This document shows, one piece after another, positions 25,421 to 37,749 of a DNA stretch of 64,000 nucleotides. A program made the position numbers and the translations under genes. Positions within the stretch are counted from its first letter, which is position 1. Every line of letters starts with the position of its first letter. This DNA is from Lineus longissimus (taxonomy: Eukaryota > Nemertea > Pilidiophora > Heteronemertea > Lineidae). The stretch spans positions 2,914,001 to 2,978,000 of the forward strand of contig NC_088324.1 in NCBI RefSeq assembly GCF_910592395.1, given 5' to 3'. Below the pieces are notes generated by a model, which was not told where the DNA came from, ran no database searches, and was given only the letters and a program-made list of their open reading frames with translations.

Positions 25421-27080
25421 CTGCTTTAGTCTTCTCGTCGACACACGGCTGGTTGACCAATAAATCAATAAGTTATTCATGCCTGGCATAGTACAAATAT
25501 TACAACTTGACTGGGGGTGATGTTCCCCGGGCAAACTTTGTGCTAAAAATTTGTGCCCGTGGTGCACGGACTCAATGTTGTTGTGTCGTCTGCTTCACCA
25601 TGCATGCATGCGATGCGATGCATGGTAGACACTCACAATCCGACTGAAAAACTTCCCTAAATGCACTCGCCTTACCCCGAAATTTGTGTGTCCCAAGTTC
25701 AAATTTCGCCACGCCTTAAACAGACACGATACTGCCTATTTTTGCTGTGAAATCGAACAGAATCGCACATCATTTCCGAAAGAAAACAAACCTTAATTTT
25801 GAGATCGTTTGGAGGTGTGGTTGGGAGGTGTGACGATTTCAGCCAATAAAAGGAAATCAGGTCACCATTAGCATGTATTATGTAGATAAGCGCAGCTGCT
25901 GTATGACTCAGCGTTTGGGGAATCCCCCTATGTGTTTACCTACTAATTGGTCACAGCCGTAGAGAAGATTTCAGATATGAAATAAGAACAATAAAAACAT
26001 GAGTTTTGATAACAATCAATCAATATAATGATAAAATAATATTTCTCTCACTGTAAAGTGTCAATATTAATACAGTTAAAGATTTATGACAAGTGCATCA
26101 ATGCTTTAGACTAGAGTTGACAAGATCAATGACAATGCCATCATCATATCTGTTTATCAACATTTTAGAAATGGGGACTATTTAGGCAGTAGCAAAGTGC
26201 CAAAAAGTTTAAATTGGTCATCTTGATCTTAAGTACAGTACCTCTCTATTATTCAGGGCACCCTTAGGACTGGCAAGTGCTGTCCTTACTTGAGAGGTGC
26301 CTGATTAAAAAGGTCAAATGTAATGGAAACAACCACTTTGTGAACAAAACTAGTGTCCTTGATGGAGAGGTTATCCTCAATAGAGAGGTGTCCACTAAGG
26401 GAGGTGTCCACTGTAGTTCAAACTGGGTCATGTTTAATATATATGAATATATTCGGCGTACAAGCATGATCGAAGATTTCGATGTACTTCGAGATGTGAG
26501 AGACCCGACTAATTTAAACTTCATCTTGCCCACCTTGCTGTCTACAGAGTCCCTTTAAAATGAAAATATGAACACAAGAAGAACAGTCCAGTGGCTGATA
26601 CAAGATAATTTCAAAGTGATATAGGAACTGAAGTTTTGCTAAGTAGGCCTACTACGGTTATAATCATCAAATAAGGCATCATGGCCCAGGTATTGCAATT
26701 TAGTACTGCAATATTGATATTTTTAAAATGTCAATGGCAATGCACTTTTTGTTGTGTGATGTTACTTTTAGCCTCATTCTTACATCTTAGTTCAAATTTG
26801 AACTTGAACTGTTTCGAAGTATCATTTTACGTACAGCGCTGCAGGAGTAGTGGTGCGCACAAGTGCAGAATGTGAAAAAAAGTACAAGAATATAAAGCAT
26901 GGAGGTAAGTCATTTTACCATTCTCACAAAAAATGATTATGTATCAGAAGTCAAGAGTTCAGTTCACGCAGCTGTAGGGTTAAGACTTCAGTAGAAAGCA
27001 CCAACATTTTGCAAAAAGTCAGATAAGGCCCTGTTCCAATACCAGTAAAGAGAAAGGTAAAAGTGAAGGCCTACTAACCA
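25420..27080. other. Non-coding interior of the Harbinger element
   Basis: No gene supported. 25530-25630 is GC- and ATGC-rich; 26240-26420 holds several GAGAGGT/GTCCACT words that recur at 48110-48165, 61250 and 61650, suggesting a small dispersed repeat. Confidence 0.5.
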
Positions 27081-27082
27081 TG

Positions 27083-29570
27083 CTAACTATCAATACCACA
27101 TGAAAACATTTTGACAATAATAGAATCCTTATCAATGTTGTTGAGGATTACACAGCAGACTATCACTTTACAGGCCTGTTCTGGGACCAGCCGAATTTCA
27201 TCGTGCAAGCAATGGAACCGCCTCTTTAAAATGCCAAAGGCCTGCTCAACTCGTGTCCTGGTTCGTGCTTGGGCGGCATTATATCTGGCTTCTTCAGGTG
27301 TTGGATTCCGATAAGGTGTCATCAGGTACGGTTCAAGTGCATAACCTTTGTCTCCCAAAAGGAATCCATCATGTGGAGCTGAAATTTTAAATACAATATT
27401 GTAAATGTAATAATTTTTTTCAAAATGAATGAATTTTATACTAATTTATTGAATATGAGAATATCAATGTTTTTTTGTCATTTCATACATAACATGGGGT
27501 TTCTCGTTTATATATTATATATTTTTCAAATAAGCATGATACTGTTGATCCAGTAGTATGCCTATGTGATAATTTCTTTTCTACTACATGTATGTTAGTT
27601 ATAAATGTTGATAAAGTTCCAATTAAATTATTTATCTATCTATTAAATTACTTGTTTTTAGTGGGTATCACACATGTCTGAATTACCTTGGTTAGCAAGT
27701 TCTCGGCCAATGGACGACACCTTGAATATTCGACTGTCGTGAACACTTCCCGGCCATTTGGCTACAAGGTTTGTGGCAAGGCGATCAGCATCACATATCA
27801 TCTGCAATACCAAAAAGTGGACATTGAAATCTTATTTCTGGGTTTCTGCCGGGGGGGGGCAACTGCCAAGATTGTCCGAAAAACAACCAAAATTTGCTCT
27901 TTCGACCAGGAATTTGGGCTTTGGTTCCCCCTCTTGAATTTTTTTCTGGCAGAAACACTGTACTTTCAAAATTTTTCATACTTAGCAATGATTTTAATTC
28001 ATACTATGCCAGGAATCAGGATATTCATATTTCAGATGGACATGCAATCTCTTAAACTAGATCAGGCCTCCAATGAGCCAGGCTTTGAAAGTGAACCTGA
28101 TCTCGTTCCAAGATGACTAAATGAAAAAGCCAGCCAGCCGGTCATCTGGTAATAAATGCAATGCATGTTTATTGTACTTTGGTGTAGGCCTACAGACATT
28201 ATGTGCACATTTCGTTACTAGGCAGGGCTACCAACTGACTTTTGAAAGTGTTCTATTCACACATGCTTACCTGAACATTGATGCTGTGAATGGATTTGCG
28301 ACAGACATAAACATCCTCAAATTGAGATGGGGCTTGAATCTTTATCTGTGTGCAGTCCAAAGCACCGATTACGTTAGGGAAACCTAAAATCAAAGTGGAA
28401 GAACCATTAGGCAACACACAAACTGACCTGTATTAACTAACTATATCATTCCCCGACTGCGCCCCGCCCTGGTCGACATCCACCTCACTCAGTGAGTTGA
28501 GGGCATTTTTATGGATGCAGTATGCAATGCATGGAGGGATGATATTGGTACAAGAAAAGTATAGAACATACTGCATACTCATGATCGAGTATAGGCCAGA
28601 CCTGACTGACCAACAATCCATACAGCAGTAGTGTAGGCTGTACATGCCATGGATGATGGTCATTGGTGGACACACAAGCACACAACAACAACATGCAACA
28701 CTACGTACAGTCACAGTCAACAACAGTCTGCACTCGATCAACTCAACTGCACTGGCGCGGATGCGAGTATTCATTAGAATAGATGGCTGCATAGATACCT
28801 TCACATGATTATAATTATAAAGTTTCCAGCAATCTAACAGCCGGTTTTCAATTAACAAACAACAGCATTGAACCACGCAGTTTCGCTTCCATGATGACAC
28901 ACGACACATGTCATGCATGTGTGTGATGAAAAAAAAACAGCTGATGAAGTTTGACCTGTCCTTGACCTGTTAAAATATTCACGGTTACCAACAGCGATTT
29001 CTTCATTCACCGTTTGCTGATTGGAGAGGTTTGACCTGCTTAATATGCATGTTCACCTATCGATTTTTGTCATTCATTTTGCTGATTGGAGCACTATAAA
29101 TAGTAGTGGGCGAGGAGCACATGAGATGGGAACTGATACATACCTGCAACTGCAAAGAAGCGCTTCTTAGTTTCTGTGGCTTCGTCGCCCCTCGGAAATT
29201 TTATGATTTCGCTCATATATTTGATTATTTCATTCATGGTGGCCTTCACGATACGGCACACGCAACTTTTTGACAGTCCATCTCCATCCCCGACCATTAT
29301 TTGGAAGGACCCGCAAGCAAGGAAACGGAGACACACGCAAATTTGTAGTATGACAGGCAGTGCATGGCCACGGTCGGTCGGACGCGTCAACTTTGGGCCG
29401 AATACCTCAACGAAGACCATTATTGTGTCGGGCAGGAAACGATATCTGTCTTTCACCCCCTTGGCGGAGTACTTCTCCAAGGGGTTTTGATGGTCTACGA
29501 GTCGTCTTTCTGGGCCTCGGGCCATCAAATATCGAAGGACAGGCCGGTTGTGCCGGCGAATTTCCGCCAT
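27083..29570 (-). CDS. Harbinger (PIF) DDE transposase, four exons, apparently intact
   Basis: Exons on the minus strand: 29570-29144, 28383-28271, 27801-27687 and 27378-27083, all with GT-AG borders and matching phases (951 coding bases, 316 residues). Motifs: RPTDRGHALPVILQICVCLRF in exon 1, VIGALDCT (first catalytic D) in exon 2, WPGSVHDSRIF (second D) in exon 3, RTRVEQAFGILKRRF (E) in exon 4. This is the usual DDE arrangement of PIF/Harbinger transposases, which act with the Myb-like partner. A little short for the family, so a further upstream start or exon cannot be excluded. TIRs and duplication are also well kept, so the copy is young. Confidence 0.85.
28400..29090. other. Intron 1 of the Harbinger transposase
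   Basis: No gene. Contains an imperfect tandem copy around 28990-29090 (GCTGATTGGAG and TTTGACCTG words repeated). Open frames here are fortuitous. Confidence 0.5.
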
Positions 29571-32514
29571 TTTGTGTCCTTCATTCCGACTTAAGTACGG
29601 TAGCTACCGTGCTTAAGTTTTTGTGGTACTTAAGTCGGCTAGGCGAGTTAAGATTCTTTGTGAATCAACTTAAGACAAAACTTAAGAAATTCTCATACTT
29701 AAGTCACCAAAACAGACTTAAGATTATTTGAGAAACCGGGCCCTGAAAGTGATTTTGAAAAGAACAAACGTAATAATTTCCTGGATTATTTGATTGATTT
29801 ATTTATTCATTTCGTACGAAGTACAATAGACAATGAGTTAATAGCGTGCATGAACATGTGCATGTGTGAAGTCACAGGCTTTATAACAAGAACATGATTA
29901 TTGTATAGTTACAGTTAAAAAACGAGTCACTCTGTGCATAATACATTTATCAACTGCTCTACCTCTACTCTTTGTAGAATAGCAAAATCCCTGCGGTCGC
30001 AAATTCTCAATAAGTCCCTGATTACTGGTCCGTTAGGCTCCCTTTCCTCAAATGTCACTTTCTTTACAGGTAAATTATCAATAGTACAGCCGAAAAAGTC
30101 ACATACTTTCGTCAGATTTCGTGACGCACTCGTTCCTCCCAGAAGAGTCAGTTTAACACTTATTGATATTCTCTTGCTTTCACTGTCCATACAGCTTTTT
30201 AAAAATCTCACAAATCTCCTAAAAACCTGGACATCGGACTGTTCGTCTCTGCAAATAGACGGCAGCAATATACGATGGGTTCTGAAGTGTAACCTGAATA
30301 ACTTTCGAATGCAATTTCTCCAAGCGGTTGTGAATCTGATAAAAGATCGGTGAGAATAGTCCCACAGTGCGCTACCGTACAATGACATGACATAAGATTT
30401 AAACAGCCTGTACTTTACTTCGAAATCACAGAAACCGAAAAAATGATATCATACAGTTTTTTCGCTTGTACATTTCCGCGATGACGCCGTTAATGACGTT
30501 ATCCTTAACGTCAACGCCAACCAAGTGAACTAGGTGTTTTCGTATGATCTTCGGCCATTATTCTGCCATTCCATATAATGAAAATCTCCTCGTTCGGCTC
30601 TTTTATACCGAAGAAAAGCAAAATACTCTTTGTGGCGTTAAATGCGACATGATACTCCATTGAGAAAATATCGCATATCTTCAACATTTCCATCAACCCA
30701 CATTTCATTTGAGAAAGAATAACAATGTCATCGGCGTATCCAAACGCCCCCATGAACACGTGACCAATATGACATCCTAGTTTGGAACATTCCAATCGTT
30801 GAAGAAGTACATCCATATAGATACAAAAAAGAATTGGAGATAAAACTCCCCCCCCCCCCCGTTTAATCCCATTTTTAACGTTAATTGGCCTGCTCAGTGT
30901 GGTTTCCACTTTCCACACTGTTGAGTCGCGTAAAGTCCAGCAAGAAATCTGGCAACACCCTTTCTTTTTAAGTAGGTTAAACAGTTTGATATATTGGACC
31001 CTATCGAACGCTTTACTAGCGTCTAAGAACATAGCGTACACATTGGACCATTTTGCTCTGAAATAGTCAATAGTTTGTTGCATGGTGAAGGTGCATTGCG
31101 TCGTAGAACATTTGGTTTTAAAACCGAACTGTAAATCTGATGACTTAAACGTGTTGGGGCACTTCTTAATCACAATGTGGTCGAACACTTTCCCAAGAAT
31201 GTTACTCAACGTTATAACCCTATAGCTTTTTGAGTCGCTGAAAGACTTTCTAGTGTTTTTAGGAATAGGAACAATAACTGAGTTTTTGAAAGCTTCCGGG
31301 ACATATGCGTGCGTCAGCATACCGGTGAATAATGCAGCCAGGAGTTCATCTAGGTCTGCAGTACCATGTATAAAATGACCCGAGAAAGAACTTTATGTCC
31401 TTCATGCTTTCCTTTGTTTAAAAGCTTAACCGCACCACGGACTTATGTGGGAGTGATCACGTGATTTCTGCAAGCACACTTGTTCTGCATACAGCCATTG
31501 ATGACGTCTCTGTCCATCGTATTTATCAAATCATTCATCTCTGCCTGATCGTACCCAACCGACGAATAAAGCTGCTCGTATTTGTCTGCGAACCTATCAG
31601 CAATTGAATGTTCGTAATTGGCGTCGTCTATTTTGTTTGGAGTTGGTTTCCTGCCTCCCTTATACTTTGTTAACCATTTTCCAGAAATCTTTATCATCGT
31701 GTAAATGTGCCTCGGCCATATGCATTTGTCTCTGCGCGACATTATGTTGTTTTAGTTCTTTTATAGCTAAGTGATATCTTACTCGGGTCGTTCTCCTGAT
31801 ATCAGCAACCGCTCCGTTTCGCGGACTCCCGGCATCCTTCCACATGGAGTGCCAGAATATGGCACGTTCACGCACGTCTTTAACTTGATCGTTCCACCCT
31901 GGAATGCCTCTGTTTTGGGTGTCCTTAGGTTGACCTTGAACAGATATACATTCTAAACCCACGTTGACGCATGCTTTAACAATAATGTCATGAACATAGT
32001 CGATTTCGGCTTTGGGGTCTTTACACATGAAGTTCCGGCAACTTGACATCCCGATAGGGAGGTTTATTTCATCTAACTTATTATCTAGACATGTCTTATA
32101 CGCTTGAAAATCGGCAGCTAATGCCCTATTCCAGTTCACGACCGGTTCATTTCTCACTTCTGCTCAATTGTCCGCCTCATATTCAATACTTATATCCGTT
32201 GTCAGCAGCATTGGGGAGTGGTCTGACAGGTTGTCAATCTCGTGACGTACTTCGCATGTTAAAACGTTCGGGACCATACCCGTAGACACGAAAAAATGAT
32301 CGATTTTGGACCGGGCAAAGTTGGCCTTGCTTTCAAACGTGTAGTCTACATTTGGCCCGCTACTTGTAGAGATAAGCGACTCGTTGCCTATGAACCCTTC
32401 CAATATTTGGGTATTTCTACTGATTATACGAAGTCTGTCCACATTAAAGTCACCACCGAGAATAATGCTGTTAACATTTTCTGTAGCACTGTTATCGGGG
32501 GGGGGGGGGGGGCT

Positions 32515-33500
32515 CCATTACTGATATATTCTGGGGGTTTCAGTCTTGGGGACTAACTCCGGGATCAAACAGGGAAGAACATCCACACGAGATTAAGGTG
32601 TTATACGTACTCTTTTAGTCATCCAAGAGCGAACTTAAGATGGAACTCCCGCTGCTAAGGGAGAGGCAGTTTTATACCCAGGACCCAACCAACCAGGAGA
32701 CAGGGAATGAACCGTAATGCACCACTGCGCCACCGCACCACGAATACGTCACTGCGCCACTGCACCACGAATTAAGGAATTAATACCGAGCTGGCGGTCA
32801 TTGGTTGTATAATCAAGACCGCTCGGGTAGACCGAAAATGCAGTCCAAAACCCGAGGCGCTTCGCCGAGGGTTTTGGACGTAATTTGAGGTCTACCCGAG
32901 CGGTCTTGATTATACAACCATTGACAGCGAGGTATTAATTTCTATTCTAAAAGGTTTCAAAATTAAACAAATTAAATACGATTTGAAAGGTATATATGTT
33001 CCGTTTTCGTCAAAGAATGATCCAGCCTGGTGTCCGGAACTCCGCCATATTGTTGCTTGTGAAGATGACGTCACGCAGCAAGGGAGAGTCCTCGGGTATC
33101 CTCCCTACTTCACAAATCTCAATATCGGGGAATACTTCAAAATCTCGTGTTCTTGACATTGTTTTGTGGGGCTGAGTCGTTGCTTCTTGGTGAAAATAAT
33201 TCGTCTGCTAAAATTCAGAATTTTATACCTACCCAGGCGGTCATTGGTTACGATACCAAGACCGCTCCGATCAAAACGAGGCGTAATGTATTTTGTATTA
33301 GAGACAATGATATACTGTGACTAAGGCCTTTTAGAATACGCCACCAATCAGGAGGCCAGCAGCGTACTGCAATGCGCCGAGTCAATGCGCAAAATACGCC
33401 ACCAATCATAAGGCCAGCAGCGTACCGCAATGCGCCGGGCAATGCCGCAGTCAGCTCAAATCCCCTCACCTGTACCTATTTGGGTCCTGCATAGAGCCTA
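32515..33500. repeat. Block of foldback and tandem repeats inserted in the LINE endonuclease
   Basis: 32700-32780 has a 30-base tandem (CACTGCGCCAC..GCACCACGAAT). 32779-32940 is a long palindrome: AATACCGAGC..GCGGTCTTGATT arms of about 50 bases around an inner CAAAACCCGAGG stem. 33085-33110 resembles an end of the 9-bp-duplication element. 33336-33445 is a roughly 66-base direct duplication. A G run at about 32498-32514 marks the left edge. Probably more than one insertion. Confidence 0.65.
32779..32940. repeat. Foldback palindrome
   Basis: Left arm 32779-32833 and right arm 32889-32940 are near-perfect reverse complements including GGTCTACCCGAGCGGTCTTG; an inner stem GTCCAAAACCC/GGGTTTTGGAC closes the loop. 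A diverged third copy of the arm is near 33232-33270. Confidence 0.9.
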
Positions 33501-34009
33501 CCTGTCCGTTAACAGGAATGATGCAAGGTGAATACATTGAAATACAATACGATTACAGCACATCGTACGCTCATACTTTGTATTGCTTCAATGTATTTAT
33601 CAACTTTATCTTCGCCAGGCATGTACGCATTCATTATCAGACATCTGTGATTGGCATGTGCAGCGATGACCGCACATATTCGCGTTCAGTCCATTTTTAC
33701 TGGTATTACCTTAACCTAAATACTATTTTTCAAAAGTATAGCAGCGCCCCCGTATGGTATCCCAATGAGTAACTCCGTTTGGTTCATGCCGCTCACCCCA
33801 TAACAACAACATTTATCTAATTCCCTCTCAAAGCTAAGAAGCCCGTCGCTGAACTGCCAATGCTCCTATATTAAAACAAAGTCTGACTCGTGTAGTAACT
33901 TTTGGATGTAATTCATCCTGCCGGCCCAAGGCCTTGAGAGTTGTAGGTTGTCACTATCAGGTTCATAACAAGCTTACAAATCAAAAATATACATGTATTG
34001 TTAGCTCAC

Positions 34010-35127
34010 CTCTTAGCAGAGGTGAGCTTATCCCATACCGTGGCGTCCGTCGTCCGTCGTCGTCGTCGTCGTCGTCGTCGTCCGTCGTCGTCCGTCGTCC
34101 GTTAGCAGGGCACGTTTCGTAACTGTTAGAGCTATTGAGTTGAAACTTGGTACACATGTACCCTTATGTAATGACACCTTGGAGACTAAGTTTCAATCCG
34201 ATTCGTTTCATGGTTTGGCCACCAGGGGGCCAAACATTAAAAGTGAAAATATGCAATATCTCCCTTAATAGTAGTCAGGAAATTTTGAAAAAAATATGGT
34301 AGGTACTTCTAGCAAAGGTGCATCATATATCCTCCGGGTTTTTGATTTGACCTCCTTTTCAAGGTCACATAGGTCAAATGGTGTAAATTGGCCGTTAGGA
34401 TGTAACGATGGCACGTTTCTAAACTGCAATGACTATTGATACCAAATTTGGTACACATTTACCCCTTAGTCAGGTGATCTCAGGGACCAAAGTTTGGTCC
34501 AATATGATTCACCACTTGACCACCAGGGGGCAAAATCCCAAAACCTTAAAAATTTGATTTTTCCTTAACTTCTTGCCCGATTGCCACTAATTTGATATCA
34601 TAGGTACATCTAACCACCATACAGTATATGTCACACAGGTTTTTAATTTGACCTTCTTGTCAAGGTCACAGAGGTCATATGGCATAAATTCGCCGTCAGG
34701 CAGTAACTATGGCACGTTTCTTAACTGCAATGACTATTGATCACAAATTAAGTACACATGTACCCCTTGGTCAGGTGATCTCAGGTACCGAAGTTTGGTG
34801 CGATCTGATTTGCCGTTTGGCCTCCAGGGAGGGGGCCAAATCCTAAATTCTTCAAAATGCCATTATACCTAGTAATGACTTGCCCGATTGGCACCAATTT
34901 TATATCATAGGTACATCTAATTCCAACAACCATTCAATGTGTCACCCGGGTCTTCTTTGATTTGACCTACTTTTCAAGGTCACAGAGGTCGAATGTACTG
35001 TAAATTGGCCATTTTGGGGAAATTGTAATTGCTTGGACCTACATCAAACCTAACTCTACATGACACAATACCATGCTCTTTATCCATCTTTCCTCCACAT
35101 GAGGTGAGCACAATGGCCCTGGCCATT
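34010..35127 (+). repeat. GCTCACCT..AGGTGAGC repeat with about 300-bp units and DR3-like sites
   Basis: Begins with the palindrome AGCTCACCTCTTAGCAGAGG, then a (CGTCGT)n run (34050-34105), then three units of about 300 bases, and ends AGGTGAGCACAATGGCCCTG. Each unit contains AGGTCA-N3-AGGTCR (34362-34376, 34663-34677, 34977-34991). Same family as 18547-19340. Lies between ORF1 and ORF2 of the LINE. Non-coding. Confidence 0.85.
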
Positions 35128-35130
35128 TTT

Positions 35131-36252
35131 TTATTCATTATCGGTTTTTTTCTTTTGCTTCATCGGCATATTGTATTTTCTAACTCTTACGCCCTCCGGC
35201 CATATCTGTTCATCGAATAGCTTACTAAACTCGCTCTTCGCTACCGTAAGCCTGAACGATTTGAGTACAGCGTTTACATATGAAACACACTTCAGCTCCC
35301 GAATCTCACATTTGAGCCCTTCTACAAATTCCCTCATATCGACATCTGTTGTATCCTTATTAAGTCTGTATACGAAGAGGTCTCTATCTGGTTCAGGACC
35401 ACCTTTTACTTTCGATCCTGCTTTCCCGCTACCAGTTTATATGAAGCTTTGTATTTTTTTCTCTACACGTATCGACTTCTTCTGTTCGTAGCGTGATAAT
35501 GAAAATCCGTCGTCGGTCACAGCCGACTGGTTTGAGCCACTGCTCCGGATCGATTCCTTACTATTCGTCCGTCTGAGATTATGAACCGCTGGGACCGTGA
35601 GGAGCTTGCCGGCACTCACGTCTTTTTCTAGCACTTCCTTTATGTTAGTAAATTTCGTCTCTAATTCGTAAAGCCTGTCTGCCAACGTAATATTATTTAG
35701 GTCTTCGGGGGGGGGGGGGGGGGTCTCGGGATTTCCGACAACCTCAGAGTCGAAATCATGATTTTGGGAGTCTTGCCACATTTTTCCAGCTTTCTCAGAG
35801 CAGTGATAACATCAACGACATTAGCTTCTTCTTCTGATCTTATCGAAGAGGTTTTTCGACTCTGCCAGTTGCCGATTATATCACCGATCTGCAAATCCTT
35901 GTTCCATAGTTTCTTTCTAGCGATTTTGATTTTATCATTTGTAAAGAAGCCCACTGCGGCATTTTTTACATTTTGTATCGTGCCAGTCTGCATTCCAAAA
36001 ATGACATAATGTAAGAACCGGGTCCTCGATATATTTTTCATCGTCATACGTGTACCAGCTGTTCTGTTGCGTTTCACACTCATTCAGTTCACCACTGGTC
36101 GCACTTCGCATTTCGTTTTCCCCGATAAAGCTGTTTTCTGATTGTTCGCCGTCCTGGCGGGTCAGTTTCGACGCTGGACTGCCCAATCCGTCCTGCGGTG
36201 AGCGCTGATAGCCTGATAGCCTCGGCGTGTGCGACTTCTCACTTAGGGACAT
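35131..36252 (-). pseudogene. LINE ORF1 remnants
   Basis: Starts at ATG 36252 (MSLSEKSHTPRLSGYQRSP). A C-rich stretch WNADWHDTKCKKC at about 36008-35960 then shifts into another frame (VGFFTNDKIKIARKKLW, 35697-36083). A proline run at a G tract (35708-35722) and a coiled region (LADRLYELETKFTNIKEVLEKD) follow, and a last segment ends at 35131. Typical of a CR1/RTE-type ORF1: helical with nucleic acid binding. Frameshifted at least twice. Confidence 0.55.
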
Positions 36253-37111
36253 GTTGCGGAACGATTGCTTGGCGATGTAGTTAGTATACTAATACTACGG
36301 CTGAATGTATATGCAAGCCAATGTACGTATGTACATGCACATGCGTATAGAGTGCTATTGGACCTATACAGAGTCTTTTTTCCCAATGTCCAAAAAGACA
36401 CCGCAATTTTAGGGCAGTCTGACGATGGCCCCGAAAACTTTCCTTACGAATGCACTTTTACCTTATAGTCTCTTATTTCGACACACGGCGTATTCCATTG
36501 AAATATGAGATGATTTTAAACACTATTAGCCGGAGCGAAATTTCGAACCAGCCGCCATATCCAGTGACGTCATCATCAGTCAATTGTATATTGTCATTGC
36601 AAAGCATGTGGTACGTTAACCAAGAAATGCAATAAATGTAATGAAGTTAAATACTAAGTAATGGTGAGTTCGCTAAAGATGGAAATAGAGGTAGCTGTAG
36701 ATCATGTTGGAACGCTGGCTACAAAGTTTACCTTAATAAGAGTGGTAATACAGACAGGTATAAAGTGAGAATTGGTCTTAACCGTATTTCTAAAGGTGAG
36801 TGTACTGGTAACTCAGACATGAAATCATCAGACTTGAAATCATCATTTAATCTAGGTTGCTCGGACCAATTCGTCAGACAATGGTTAGATTATCAAAGAT
36901 CTATTAATCAAATAATTGAAGAAGAGTTGGATCATGTATTACCAATCAAGGAATTGAAATATTACACTGAACTGTGTTTCTCTTGGTTTAACATGAGACC
37001 CATGGATAAGACAGAAAACAGACAGAAGGGTGCTAAAATAGACTGGTAGCTATTTGAGGAGCAATTAGACAGATCAATTAATTTTATGAACAACATGATG
37101 AATGAAAAATG

Positions 37112-37135
37112 GTTCGAGCAAAGCTCTCGTGACCA
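37112..37135 (+). repeat. Mini-hairpin in copy 2, HNH-like gene
   Basis: GAGCAAAGCTC encodes EQSS between NEKWF and RDQN; copy 1 has only two residues there. So copy 2 gained its own insertion independently. Confidence 0.75.
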
Positions 37136-37390
37136 AAATGCCGTATCAGATTGGAAAAGAATCATTTACCAGTATTTTGGGGATTACCCTGATTTTTAGC
37201 TTAGCTTTATGATTCATGATTTTAAACTTAGAAATGAATACTGTATTAAGAATGGCTTAATCAATGAACTTTCAAAGTTATGTTATGAAACAATTGAACG
37301 TTTTACTAGTTTTTATTCTACATATCTATTAATTACACCAGAAGACCTAGAAAGAACCTTCATGTGTAAGTATTATTTATCTAAATAAAT

Positions 37391-37748
37391 TAATAGAACC
37401 TGGGGATACACTAAAAGACCAAAGAATTGGAAAGAAAGGCTAGAACAGTTTTATAAAGAGATAGAGGAGCTAGAAAAGAAAGAGGAGTCGTCAAAATATG
37501 AAGAAAAACCATCATAAGATGAGGCATCAAATAATGAACCAGTAATAGCACCTATTGTTGATATCAAACCCCTTGTGATCCAACCACCTATTGTGATTAA
37601 ACGGCCTGGTTCCAGATCAGTTAGATCGACCTTCAGTCACAAAGCAGTGCTTGGATCGAGCGAAGCTCTCATGACAAAGTCAGGATATACTAATGCTACA
37701 GACATATATATCAATGCTGCTGTTGACTCTAGTTTTTCGCATTAATTA
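37391..37748 (+). pseudogene. Small proline-rich element protein, copy 2 (start codon lost)
   Basis: Reads NRTWGYTKRPKNWKERLEQF as in the gene at 7532-7783, but the ATG has become TTA and stops follow (about 37516). The tail ends SSFSH-stop at 37742-37744. A mini-hairpin fragment (GAGCGAAGCTC with GACAAAGTC, 37655-37682) is inside. Confidence 0.7.
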
Positions 37749-37749
37749 A

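Larger units (their letters stand above)
23490..29742. mobile_element. PIF/Harbinger element with intact transposase
   Basis: Flanked by CTG at 23487-23489 and 29743-29745, the CWG-type 3-bp duplication known for this superfamily. Ends GGCCCGGTTTCTCAAAGAATC and its inverted counterpart are about 25 bases, followed on both sides by arrays of CTTAAGT words. Carries a four-exon transposase on the minus strand and a Myb/SANT gene on the plus strand that is interrupted by another element. Inserted in the HNH-like gene of virus copy 2. Confidence 0.88.
29927..33930 (-). pseudogene. LINE ORF2: endonuclease and reverse transcriptase (broken)
   Basis: Endonuclease N-part at 33930-33520 (DFVLI..HWQFSDGLLSFERELD, IGIPYGGAAIL) and C-part at 32442-32164 (NVDRLRIISRN, SKIDHFFVSTGMV, LSDHSPML), separated by an inserted block. 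Reverse transcriptase at 31320-30511: FLDASKAFDRV (motif A), GGVLSPILFCIYMD (motif B) and FGYADDIVIL (motif C). C-terminal tail LYGSALWD...RFTTAWRNCIRKLF at 30388-29927. Several frameshifts and stops; a C run at 30846-30860 expands the Gly codons before VLSP. Confidence 0.8.
29788..36593 (-). mobile_element. CR1/RTE-like LINE with ORF1 and ORF2, interrupted by other repeats
   Basis: Minus-strand LINE. ORF1 remnants at 36252-35131, endonuclease at about 33930-32164 and reverse transcriptase at 31320-30511. The C-terminal region is at 30388-29927, and the AT-rich 3' tail (AATAAATAAATCAAT on the minus strand) ends at about 29788. The virus gene sequence resumes on both sides (LDY at 29786 and CKACG at 36594), which fixes the borders. 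Within it lie the GTGAGC repeat (34010-35127) and a block of foldbacks and tandem repeats (about 32515-33500). Confidence 0.75.
23319..37199 (+). pseudogene. HNH-like zinc protein, copy 2 (split by two transposons)
   Basis: Piece 1 (23319-23486) starts MEGQIFNNNYG, like MDGAIFHNQNG of copy 1, followed by its own repeats of YQYPVNQ type and a stop. Piece 2 (29743-29788) reads PES.FEKNKRN.FLDY. Piece 3 (36594-37199) reads CKACG, KCNKC, GEFAKDGNRGSCRSC, then ELDHVLPIKELK..CFSWFNMRPM, the HNH-like core, with a frameshift near 36655 and a stop at about 37048. The gaps are the Harbinger at 23490-29742 and the LINE at about 29788-36593. A mini-hairpin (GAGCAAAGCTC, about 37114) sits near the C-terminus. 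Confidence 0.75.

Noticed and set aside
29176-29731. Plus-strand frames over the transposase first exon
   Set aside because: Opposite-strand shadows of the spliced Harbinger transposase.
34040-34122. Serine-rich protein from the CGTCGT run
   Set aside because: Simple repeat at the start of a dispersed repeat, with no protein homology visible.
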